Below, in pieces: positions 1 to 8,748 of a DNA stretch of 64,000 nucleotides. The position numbers and the translations under genes were made by a program. The DNA comes from Galeopsis tetrahit (Eukaryota; Streptophyta; Magnoliopsida; Lamiales; Lamiaceae): contig OY776121.1 in NCBI GenBank assembly GCA_963675135.1, positions 59,479,265 through 59,543,264 of the forward strand. Reading direction: 5' to 3'. The notes beneath the pieces are model-generated. The model was not told the DNA's origin. It did no database searches and saw nothing but the letters and a program-made list of their open reading frames with translations. Positions within the stretch are counted from its first letter, which is position 1; each line of letters starts with the position of its first letter.

Positions 1-321
1 CTTATATAGTGCATACTGTGTTTTTAACTGTCTTCAAATCAAGGCCATAACTTTCAAACCAGCATTAGCTGAGTATTTTCATTAAGTAAACAACTTGGCA
101 CTTTCAAAAGAAACTAAGAGAACGAGTCTAAACAAGGCCTACCATAATTCCGCATATAACCTCCTCTATCAGATCACTATAGTCATCTGGACCAGCAGAC
201 TTGTAGTCCAGCTGACATAGCAATCAGAAGAGGTTCCCAACTCTCTTGAAAAAGTTTTAAAGTCTATTCACCCCTCCCCTCTAGACTTTAATCCCATTCA
301 CTACTCGTTCAGGGACCAACA
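1..321 (+). mobile_element. Partial LTR (3' end) of a nested copia element
   Basis: This is the last 321 bp of an LTR in plus orientation. It ends GGGACCAACA at 321 and carries a GTCTATTCACCCC...CTCTAGAC block. The same block occurs, on the opposite strand, just inside the end of the 11492-12811 LTR, so the two belong to related families. At 322 the sequence switches to the interior of the other element's LTR, matching 12512 onward. ATTAC (322-326) is the likely right-hand target-site duplication; its partner lies left of the window. It could be a full element's 3' LTR or a solo LTR. Confidence 0.7.
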
Positions 322-621
322 ATTACATTTAAAATCATGAGCTCTATACAACAATTATTCATAGCTCAATAACAATCTTAACATATACAAATAACAAATA
401 TGAAGTACTTATAAATCGTACTTATCTCTCAATAATACTTGTCTTTTAAAAACTAGTACTTGTCTTGTGAATTCTACTGATCTGTACAAGACGACTTCAA
501 CTTAACTAGACTAGATCAGTCAACACTTAGAAAATATTCAAGTCTTCTTTTGGCTTATCAAAACTTCATCTTTTATCTTTTATCATCATTTAGGACTTGT
601 TCTAGGATTCATATCCCAACA
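322..621 (-). repeat. 3' LTR of element A (truncated by nested insertion)
   Basis: This 300-bp segment matches 12512-12811 with no difference that I can see, and ends CATATCCCAACA at 621, the LTR boundary. About 1,020 bp of the LTR lie beyond the inserted element, outside the window. Confidence 0.85.
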
Positions 622-636
622 ATTTCCCCCTTTTTG
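622..636 (-). other. Polypurine tract of element A
   Basis: On the minus strand the sequence AAAAAGGGGGAAAT directly precedes the 3' LTR. This is the expected primer for plus-strand DNA synthesis. The same core occurs at the equivalent position of the 27524-43204 element and, slightly altered, of the 14429-17522 element. Confidence 0.8.
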
Positions 637-802
637 ATGAAGCCAAAACTACTTGAATCTTTTCCACAATAATAGACTAGTTAAGTAGTTATCTTGTCTT
701 AAACATCAAATAGTACTTATCTTTTCATTCATTCCGAAACAAGATCAGTAGATATTACAAATACTTAATCAAAATAAAACTAAGTAATCAGAGCAAAAAA
801 AT

Positions 803-1996
803 CTAGTCTTGAAGAGTACCTTCTTCTGGATTTGGAACACAGAATGCATATAGGAGTCTCTTATGAATTACTCTGATATGGTCTTCAGTTTCGATCTTCT
901 CCTTGTCAAGTAGCTCTTCTTCAAATTTCTTGATCTGGTTAAGATCAACTCTTTTACCTGAGCTGGTCATGGGAGTCTTCCACCTTGGAAAGATCGGTAC
1001 TAGAATGTTGAAATTTGCAGCAGCAGATATCCTCAATATCAGATTCCAAAGCATTTGGTTCTGTCCTTCCATAAACTTATCAAACATAGAATACAGTTCA
1101 TCTGGACTTTCAGAGTCACCATACTTTCTGATTATCCAGTGATCAAGTTCCCATTGTCTCTTCACTTTGAGCCATTCTTGACGATGCTCTTTGTCAATGA
1201 AGTAGTCAATGAACTGATCTTCCATTTTTTCTTCATCAGCCTTCAGCTTCTGCAAATTCTCAATATGTTTTCCAATCTTCTTTTTGCTTGCATAATGAGA
1301 TTCATCACTTGGATCAACAACCTTCTGCTTTTTCACTTTTGCTGTTGTCTCCATCTCTTTCGGCTCTTCTATCTGAATAGATTTCCTTTTAGATACCAGT
1401 CGAGTCTGAACCTCAACTTCAGGAGATGCAACTGCTTTGCCCTTCTCCTTCTTCTTCAACTCTTCTGCTTCAGCCTTAGCTTGCTCAACTTCTGCAGTTT
1501 TAACCAACCTGCCTTTGCCTCTCTTAGGCCTTCTGAGATCTTGCATAGCTTCAGCAGCTTCCTTCGCTTCTGGTTCATCACTGGATTTAGCTTTTTCTCC
1601 TTCAGCACTAATATCCACTCGACTTGTCTTTGTCTCTTCCCCCTTTTTGGCTTCATCAGTCGCCTGGAGAGAGAAAAGAGAAGTAAAACGAGTCATCTCT
1701 TCATACATGGCTTGCTTCATAAGGCTCGTAGCTCTTTCAATCTGCCTTTCATGAGAACTATTTTGACTCAACATGTCCTGCTTGGTTGCCACCAATTCCA
1801 GCTTTTGAGTAGACAAGTTCAACTCATTTTTAAAATGCGTTGCAGTCAAACGTAACTTCTTATTCTCATCAGTCATAGCACAAATAATTTGTTTAGCTTG
1901 GGCTAACTGATCATAAGCTTCCTTCCTTTGAACATCAGCAACCTCGATTCTTGCTCTATAGACTCTTTCCAACTTCCTGGATTCAGTAGCTAACAC
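803..1996 (-). pseudogene. Extra ORF of element A, C-terminal part (after in-frame stop)
   Basis: These 397 codons are in the same frame as the ORF at 2012-4576 and separated from it only by one TAA and five codons, so both are parts of one original ORF of about 1,257 residues. The codon called as start is GTG, which also argues against an independent gene. The protein is charged, with a predicted coiled-coil N-terminal half, Lys/Glu-rich low-complexity sequence, and a more globular last ~130 residues containing aromatic W/F positions. It ends PNPEEGTLQD. The 901-residue ORF of the 27524-43204 element ends APQDDGTL, and the preceding regions look alike, which indicates a shared C-terminal domain. 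Function is unknown. No transmembrane segment is evident, so an envelope role is not supported here. Confidence 0.7.
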
Positions 1997-2011
1997 ACGA
2001 GCAAAATCGAC

Positions 2012-4576
2012 TTAACTTTTCTCCGAGTATTCAACCTGATCTTGGAGAAATCCTTCAAGTTGCTCAAACATATGTTGTCTGAATTCATCATCTATCTGAT
2101 TGACTTCATTCAAGATCATCTCTTTTGAACTTGTCACAAGGACATTGTTTTGTTCAACAAGAGTCTTCTTTAAATCAGATTTGAGAAAATCATCGATGGA
2201 CGATTTGATGACACCTTTCAAGTCTGCTTTCAACTTATCTATGGAAGCAGTTGAAAATGCTTGAGATGAATGACCAACTTCAACATAAGTAGCTTCTTCC
2301 ATGATCTCATCATCAGCAATAGATACTACTTCAAGTAATTGGCCTTCTGTAGCAGTAGTTAAGACCTCGTCTTCCACTACTTCTGATTCTGGAAGCACAC
2401 TTCCAGCTATAGCTTTCAGACTTGGGAACGGATAATAAGGCACTATAGCTAACTTAGCTTCCTTAGCCTTCCTTATAGCATCAGCCAAGTCCTTTTTCAA
2501 CAAGGCGTGCAACTTCTCCATATATCCACAAAGTTCAATGGGAAGTAAAACATCAGAATATCGATTTATAAAAGCAAAATCTGACCTTGGACTGTTAGCA
2601 TGATCTACTTGAAATCTGAACACAATGCCTCTTAACTGATTTGAGACATTGTCTAACTCCACTATAGGATCAGTAGACTGGATTTCTTTAGCTTGTGTGG
2701 CTTCAAACATAACCACATCATCTTCAAAATCTGAATCCGAAACTTGAACACCCACATCAAATTTCGATTCTGAGCACATCAAATCATCAGAAATATTTAG
2801 CAATCTCTTTGCAAGAGTAGTGATGGCATGAGCTGGGAATAACTCTGAGTGGTCTTGAACACCACTGTTCTCCTTCTGTTCCATTTCCCAGTCCATAAAG
2901 TTAGAGATACCTCCTTTTCCTAAGATGACTTCGAAAAGATCATCCGTGCCAGACTTCTTCAATGCCACCCAAGTGCATATTCTTAGAAGTTTTTCAAACT
3001 GCTCTGATGAATAGTCGACTTCAATAGACGAGAGCTTCTTCTTCAAGTTCCTGCTCATCTTCGAACGGATTCTCTTCTCTCTTAAGCTCATAGGATAATA
3101 TACCAAGGATTCGAATCTAACTTCAGACGGGGTCTGAGTAGGTGGGGTCCCTATCTCAGTTGTTGCAGTGGCAACTGGCGTCTTATCTGAAGTAGATGAG
3201 TTAAGAGGTTCAACATATTCTGTTGAGGGTAGGGAGAGAGTTTGGACTGTGGTTTCTGGGGGCTCCATTGTATCTTTGTTTGGTGTGACAACTGTCGGAG
3301 TATCAGTTGTATCAATTATGGGAGAGTTTAGGGGATGACTGGCTCTCAGCGGTCGTGCTGCCAGTACTTGTGAGGTTGGGGGTACAGGGCGAGGCCTAGA
3401 TCGATGTGACCTAGCCTTGGTTCGAATAGAAGTAGACGGGAGAGAGAGAGGAATTGAACCAGATTGAGTAGAAGTACCAACCTGTAAACTCGACTCGACT
3501 GGACGAGTAGGCGATTCAACTCTTACGAGAGTATACATTTCAGGAATTTGTTTACTCGACTCCTTCTCTTGTTTCGACTCTTCATCTGACTGAGTCTTCT
3601 CTGAGTCGTCTGCACTGGACTCTGCCTCTTCAGACCCAGCTTGTGAAGAACTGGATGAATTCGCATACGGCAACACCTCTGAATCATCAAATTGAACTTG
3701 CCTTGGGGCAGCTAGCCTTGCAGCAGCCTGCTTCCTCATCGCCTCTATTTTTAAGTAGAACTTAAGAGGATGAAAGGGCTTTCCTTTGCTCCAATCACTC
3801 TTGTTGGGCATCAATAGTGGGAGTAATATACTCAGCTTGTTACCATATCCAACCGCCTGTGATACTACCCAATTGCGAGTATCAACATCCACTCTAACAC
3901 TTCTTTCGAAGTACATCATCCTGTCAGCTATCAGCTTAAACCAATTACCCTCAGTGATTCCATCATATATAGCTGCCATTACCCTTGTTTTGGATTGGGT
4001 AACTGAGTCATGAGACCCAGTGGCACATAGAAGCATCTTGCTTGCTATGTCCAGTAGAGTGCGATACTTTTCCAAGAGTTCGGCCTTCTTGGCTGTAGGA
4101 GCTTTACCATCTGGTTTCAGCTTCATTTTCTTACCACAGAAGATGCTTAAATACCTCATCTCATGACCTTCAGCATATTTTTCCACATCAATCGTTCCGA
4201 TGGGTAGCTTCAACCTTTCGAACATAACTTCCCGAGTGATTTCCACTCGATTTCCACTAATAAATGATTCAATAACATCTCCTTGTCTGTTGGCGTTGGC
4301 ATAGAATTCCAGAACTTCTTCCTCCAAAACGACTTGAGGAAACGCCTCCAAGTAGGGTTTTAGACCGCATCTGGTGCATTTGGTCAAGATTTCTACATTT
4401 CCTTCCTTGTGATTTCCTTTGAAGAACAGAGATGGTTCAACATGCACTTTGTTGTCATTTATGTATCTGCCTAGATCGAATGGTGCCTGAATGTTGGAGC
4501 TTACATCGAAAATAGATCGAATCGACATGATAAATGATTTGTAATGAACAATAAAATTGAATAAGTAAGAAATCAA
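2012..4576 (-). CDS. Extra ORF of element A downstream of pol, N-terminal part
   Basis: An 854-codon ORF starting 864 bp after the end of pol. The true start is probably the second Met (about 4528, MSIRSIFDVSS), because the first 16 residues look like read-in sequence. Residues about 60-140 contain a pattern (FYANA..., V-G-N-R-V-E-I-T, ...LKLPIG) that resembles the 'putative plant transposon protein' domain found in many plant retroelement ORFs. The same pattern is visible in the ORFs at 12812-13545 and 33140-35224. The middle is Ser/Thr/Pro-rich and probably disordered; the end is helical. A TAA at 2012-2014 interrupts the frame, which then continues to 803. Biochemical role unknown; the family assignment is by eye. 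Confidence 0.75.
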   Translation of the reverse strand: MISYLFNFIVHYKSFIMSIRSIFDVSSNIQAPFDLGRYINDNKVHVEPSLFFKGNHKEGNVEILTKCTRCGLKPYLEAFPQVVLEEEVLEFYANANRQGDVIESFISGNRVEITREVMFERLKLPIGTIDVEKYAEGHEMRYLSIFCGKKMKLKPDGKAPTAKKAELLEKYRTLLDIASKMLLCATGSHDSVTQSKTRVMAAIYDGITEGNWFKLIADRMMYFERSVRVDVDTRNWVVSQAVGYGNKLSILLPLLMPNKSDWSKGKPFHPLKFYLKIEAMRKQAAARLAAPRQVQFDDSEVLPYANSSSSSQAGSEEAESSADDSEKTQSDEESKQEKESSKQIPEMYTLVRVESPTRPVESSLQVGTSTQSGSIPLSLPSTSIRTKARSHRSRPRPVPPTSQVLAARPLRASHPLNSPIIDTTDTPTVVTPNKDTMEPPETTVQTLSLPSTEYVEPLNSSTSDKTPVATATTEIGTPPTQTPSEVRFESLVYYPMSLREKRIRSKMSRNLKKKLSSIEVDYSSEQFEKLLRICTWVALKKSGTDDLFEVILGKGGISNFMDWEMEQKENSGVQDHSELFPAHAITTLAKRLLNISDDLMCSESKFDVGVQVSDSDFEDDVVMFEATQAKEIQSTDPIVELDNVSNQLRGIVFRFQVDHANSPRSDFAFINRYSDVLLPIELCGYMEKLHALLKKDLADAIRKAKEAKLAIVPYYPFPSLKAIAGSVLPESEVVEDEVLTTATEGQLLEVVSIADDEIMEEATYVEVGHSSQAFSTASIDKLKADLKGVIKSSIDDFLKSDLKKTLVEQNNVLVTSSKEMILNEVNQIDDEFRQHMFEQLEGFLQDQVEYSEKS

Positions 4577-5440
4577 TTGTTAGCAAGTAGTAGAGTTATG
4601 AAAACGTGGGTTAAAATGTGTGCAAGTGTTGGGTTTTGTTTAAAACTGAATTTTTGATCCAACGGTCAAGATTGAAGGATTAGATCCAACGGTCGTGCCT
4701 TTTGGTATTCGGTTACGGAACCGAGAATACACTGTGATTTGATTTTGTAAAAGTTGAAATCCGCCTCTTCTATTGGCAGAATTGAGGAGTGTACTCATCT
4801 GACCTAACATAGTCGTATTTTGGCGCGAATTGAATGTGTACACCACATTAAATAGGGGTGTATAAATCCAATTCTAGGATATTCAAATTTTAACACTATC
4901 AAATTACTTTAATACCCTTAATTTGTTTCGAATAAACACTTAACACATTTTAATCAAAAAAAACTTAGCTTGTCTGTTCGAGTCCATCCAGAACAGATGA
5001 GTAGGCCTAAGCTTCATAAGGCGAGTAGACTTAATTGCACAAGACGAGTAGTCTTATGACCACCAGTCGAGTTCCCCCTTCGACTGTGCTTATCTGTCTT
5101 ATCTTGTGTTACAGATTAGATGCAATACAGGTAGTCGGGTAAAATAAATAAATAAGGTGAGTATCAATCTAGCATAATGGTCAAGATTCAAACAAGATGA
5201 CTGTTAACAAACTTAAGAGTCAACATAAGGCTTTTTAAGAAATCAAAGATTCCCCCTTAAATGTTTATTCCCTTAGTATTACCCTCAGCTTTACCAGCTT
5301 CCTCATCGGGTTGTTTGGTCAACTTGTCTGACCTTGTATACCTGTCTGTTGAATGAGTAGATGAGTGCTCTGCTCTTTTTGTGGTAACTTGTCTGTTTCT
5401 TCTTTCTTCTTAGGACTGTACCTGTCTGGTTAGTACATTT
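4577..5440 (-). other. Non-coding spacer between pol and extra ORF, element A
   Basis: 864 bp without a convincing ORF. On the minus strand it contains two extra polypurine tracts, around 5248-5260 and 5070-5081 (core AAGGGGGAA), resembling the PPT at 622-636. Multiple PPT-like motifs in this region are known for Sireviruses. It may also hold a promoter for the downstream ORF, but I see no decisive site. Confidence 0.5.
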
Positions 5441-8400
5441 CTACATACTAGTAGGATCAAGATCAATTAGTCCTAGACTAATGCATAATTCACGAAATCG
5501 GGCCTCAGCTAATGGTTTTGTGAAAATATCAGCTCTTTGAAAATCAGTATGAATCTTTTCCATGCGAATATCCTTCTTTTCTACATGATCACGTATAAAA
5601 TGATGTTTCACGTCGACATGCTTACATCGTGTGTGCAGAACAGGATTTTGTGTAATGGCAATAGCACTATTACTATCACAGAAAATAGGAACATTTGTTT
5701 CACAGATATTATAATCTCTAAGCTGTTGAATAAGCCATAATAATTGACTACAACAACTACCAGCAGCCATGTACTCGGCTTCAGTAGTAGAGGTAGCAAC
5801 ACTTGTCTGCTTTTTCGAAAACCATGAAATGAGTTTTGTGCCTAAGAATTGACAAGAACCAGATGTAGATTTCCTATCTATTCTACAGCCACCAAAATCA
5901 GAATCAGAGTAGCCACTTAGAGATAGATCATCATTTGAGGGATACCATATACCACGATTGATGGTTCCTTTCAAATATTTCAGAATCCTTTTAGTGGTTT
6001 CCATATGACTCTCTTTTGGATTAGCTTGAAAACGAGCACATACACCAACAGAAAATGCAATATCAGGTCTACTAGCAGTCAAGTAGAGTAATGAACCAAT
6101 AAGACCACGGTAATGAGTTTGATCAGTACACTTACCATTCTCGTCTGGATCCATCCTGTAAGTAGGTTGCATAGGTACTCCAGAAGATTTACATGTCTTA
6201 ATACCATACTTGTCTAGTAGATTACGAGTATACTTTGCTTGATTTATGAAAATCCCTTCTGGGGTCTGTTTTACTTGAAGTCCAAGAAAGTAATTCATTT
6301 CACCCATCATAGACATCTCAAATTTACTTTGCATGAGTGTTGAGAAACTTTCACTCAGCTTTTTGTTAGGTGATCCAAAAATGATGTCATCTACGTAAAT
6401 TTGGACGAGTAAAATGTCTTTCCCTTCTTGTCTTCTGAACAAGGTTCTATCTACCTTGCCCTTAGTAAAACCATTTTCTAATAGAAATTGAGAAAGAGTA
6501 TCGTACCAGGCTCTTGGAGCTTGCTTTAGTCCATATAAGGCCTTCTTTAATTTGTATACCTGGTTACCTTTGACTTCGAAACCTGGGGGTTGTTCAACAT
6601 ACACTTCTTCCGCAAGAATACCGTTAAGAAATGCACTTTTAACATCCATTTGATATACAGTAAATTTCATGTAAGCAGCATATGCAAGGAACAATCGAAT
6701 GGCTTCTAGTCTAGCAACAGGAGCATATGTTTCATCATAATCTATGCCTTCAACTTGTGAATAGCCTTGGGCGACTAGTCTAGCCTTATTACGAACAACT
6801 ACATCGTTCTCATCTTTCTTATTCTTGAAAATCCATCGAGTGCCAACTACATTATGATGTTTAGGTCTATCAACAAGTTCCCAGACGTCATTTCGAACAA
6901 ACTGATTCAACTCGTCTTGCATAGCGATGATCCAATTACTATCAGCTAAAGCCTCTTGAATGGTTTTAGGCTCGATAGATGAGAGGAAACAACACCAGCA
7001 AAACAGAGATGGACTAGGTTGTTCTTGTGACTCAAAGAGTTGTCGTCTAGTCTTTACACCAATAGTAGAGTCTCCAATGATGTTTTCAGTATCATGAGCA
7101 GATTTCCATGTTTTTCTAGTCTTCGTAAGCATAGTATCATCATCTAGATCAGTTATAGCATCATGCATGTCAACATCATTTATATCATCAACAGATTTAC
7201 CTGGAGTAGATGAGTCAACTAGAGCAGGCATGTCTACTGGTTTAGTGGACTTACCTTGAGCACTTACCCTTTCCTTGTCATCAGTTTCGAGGGCTTTCAT
7301 GAATGGATTGTATGCTTGAACGGATTCATATACCTCTGAATCTTTGTCAGATTCGATAGTTAGCTCAGTAACTTTCTCACTGATCTTGTTGGCAGACGAG
7401 TCCTGTTGAGATTCATCGAAAACCACATGTGGTGTTTCTTCCACACAAAGGGTTGAGTAGTTGAATACTCTAAATGCTTTGCTAGTCGAGGAGTATCCTA
7501 AGAATATCCCCTCGTCTGCTTTAGCATCAAATGCATTCAACTTGCTTTTCCCATTGTTATGGATAAAACACTTACAACCAAATATATGGAAATATGAGAC
7601 TCTGGGTTTTCTACCTTTCCATACCTCATAGGGCGTCTTACCTAGTGCTTTATTGATAGCACTTCTGTTTTGTGAGTGGCATGCAGTATTGATAGCTTCT
7701 GCCCAAAACTTCTGAGGCGTATTATACTCTGTCAGCATGGTCCTGCAGGCCTCCTTAAGAGTTCTGTTCCTTCGTTCTGCTACTCCATTTTGTTGTGGTG
7801 TTCTTGCTGCACTAGTAAGGTGCTGGATGCCATGCTTAGAACAAAATTCTTTAATATAGCAGTTAATGAATTCAGTACCCTTGTCACTACGGATCTTGAC
7901 AATTGACTGATTCTTCTCAACCTGTAACTTCTTCAACAGATCAGGCAAAAGTGTTTGTGTATCACTCTTCTTGTGTAAGAAGACTACCCAAGTGAACTTA
8001 GAATAGTCATCTACCACAACAAGTGTGTACCTTCTACCGTTCAAAGTTGGAGGAGTTATTGGGCCATGTAAGTCCATATGTAGAAGTTCAAGAACTCTAC
8101 TTGTTGAGAGGGATGGAATACATTTAAAGGAACCTTTTACCTGTTTACCTTTCTGACAGGACGTGCATACATGTGACTTGTAGTAGACTTCATTGGGAAT
8201 ACCTTCCACAAGGTAGTCTCTGGCTATCTTATTAAGAACCTTAAAGTTTAGATGACAGAGGCGTCTATGCCAGAGCCAGCCAAGTTCTTTAGGATTCTTA
8301 GTAAGTAGACAGGTGTCCCTCGGACAACTGTTCCAGTTCACTATGTACACACTTCCTTGTCTTATGCCGACCAGTAAGACTGTGTGTGTTCTCTTGTCAA

Positions 8401-8728
8401 TGATTTCACATTTGCGACTCTTGAACTGCACCTTGTATCCACGATCACAAAATTGTGAAACAGAGAGTAAATTGTATTTCAAGCCTTCAACATAAGAGAC
8501 ATCTTGGATCTCTATGTCTCCATTCCGAATGTAACCGAATCCTTTGGTAACAGCAGTGGAGCTATCACCAAATATTACTTTTGGTCCTTCTTGCTCATGG
8601 TAGCTTGATAAGAGAGTCTTGGTACCAGTCATGTGGTGCGAACAACCACTGTCTATGTACCAAGTTTCTCCTATTGAGCCACCCTTCTTGTATAGATCGA
8701 GTCGACCCTGCATTAGATGATATTTCAT
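5441..8728 (-). CDS. pol: Copia pol polyprotein of element A (intact)
   Basis: An uninterrupted 1,095-codon pol. Domains in order: aspartic protease (WYIDSGCSHHMTG, Asp26); GAG-pre-integrase zinc site (His154, His159, Cys188, Cys191); integrase core with Asp219, Asp282 and Glu318, i.e. D,D(35)E spacing; chromatin/linker region about 400-590; reverse transcriptase from about 600 with Asp695 and the YVDD box at 778-781; RNase H with Asp942 and the TTEAEYMA motif around 985. All key residues are present, so the enzyme could be active. The start is ATG at 8728. The frame is closed by a TAA just upstream, and pol lies in the -1 frame relative to gag. Products would reverse-transcribe and integrate the element. 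Confidence 0.9.
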   Translation of the reverse strand: MKYHLMQGRLDLYKKGGSIGETWYIDSGCSHHMTGTKTLLSSYHEQEGPKVIFGDSSTAVTKGFGYIRNGDIEIQDVSYVEGLKYNLLSVSQFCDRGYKVQFKSRKCEIIDKRTHTVLLVGIRQGSVYIVNWNSCPRDTCLLTKNPKELGWLWHRRLCHLNFKVLNKIARDYLVEGIPNEVYYKSHVCTSCQKGKQVKGSFKCIPSLSTSRVLELLHMDLHGPITPPTLNGRRYTLVVVDDYSKFTWVVFLHKKSDTQTLLPDLLKKLQVEKNQSIVKIRSDKGTEFINCYIKEFCSKHGIQHLTSAARTPQQNGVAERRNRTLKEACRTMLTEYNTPQKFWAEAINTACHSQNRSAINKALGKTPYEVWKGRKPRVSYFHIFGCKCFIHNNGKSKLNAFDAKADEGIFLGYSSTSKAFRVFNYSTLCVEETPHVVFDESQQDSSANKISEKVTELTIESDKDSEVYESVQAYNPFMKALETDDKERVSAQGKSTKPVDMPALVDSSTPGKSVDDINDVDMHDAITDLDDDTMLTKTRKTWKSAHDTENIIGDSTIGVKTRRQLFESQEQPSPSLFCWCCFLSSIEPKTIQEALADSNWIIAMQDELNQFVRNDVWELVDRPKHHNVVGTRWIFKNKKDENDVVVRNKARLVAQGYSQVEGIDYDETYAPVARLEAIRLFLAYAAYMKFTVYQMDVKSAFLNGILAEEVYVEQPPGFEVKGNQVYKLKKALYGLKQAPRAWYDTLSQFLLENGFTKGKVDRTLFRRQEGKDILLVQIYVDDIIFGSPNKKLSESFSTLMQSKFEMSMMGEMNYFLGLQVKQTPEGIFINQAKYTRNLLDKYGIKTCKSSGVPMQPTYRMDPDENGKCTDQTHYRGLIGSLLYLTASRPDIAFSVGVCARFQANPKESHMETTKRILKYLKGTINRGIWYPSNDDLSLSGYSDSDFGGCRIDRKSTSGSCQFLGTKLISWFSKKQTSVATSTTEAEYMAAGSCCSQLLWLIQQLRDYNICETNVPIFCDSNSAIAITQNPVLHTRCKHVDVKHHFIRDHVEKKDIRMEKIHTDFQRADIFTKPLAEARFRELCISLGLIDLDPTSM

Positions 8729-8748
8729 AATTTAGGTACCCTCTTTGT

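Noticed and set aside
1055..1855. 266-codon plus-strand ORF
   Set aside because: Antisense shadow of the charged, Lys/Glu-rich extra ORF of element A; its Phe/Leu/Ser-rich translation is what the complement of such codons gives.
803..4576. Viral envelope gene (as proposed for some Sireviruses)
   Set aside because: No signal peptide, convincing transmembrane helix or fusion-peptide-like segment is visible in the extra ORFs; only the position after pol is envelope-like.
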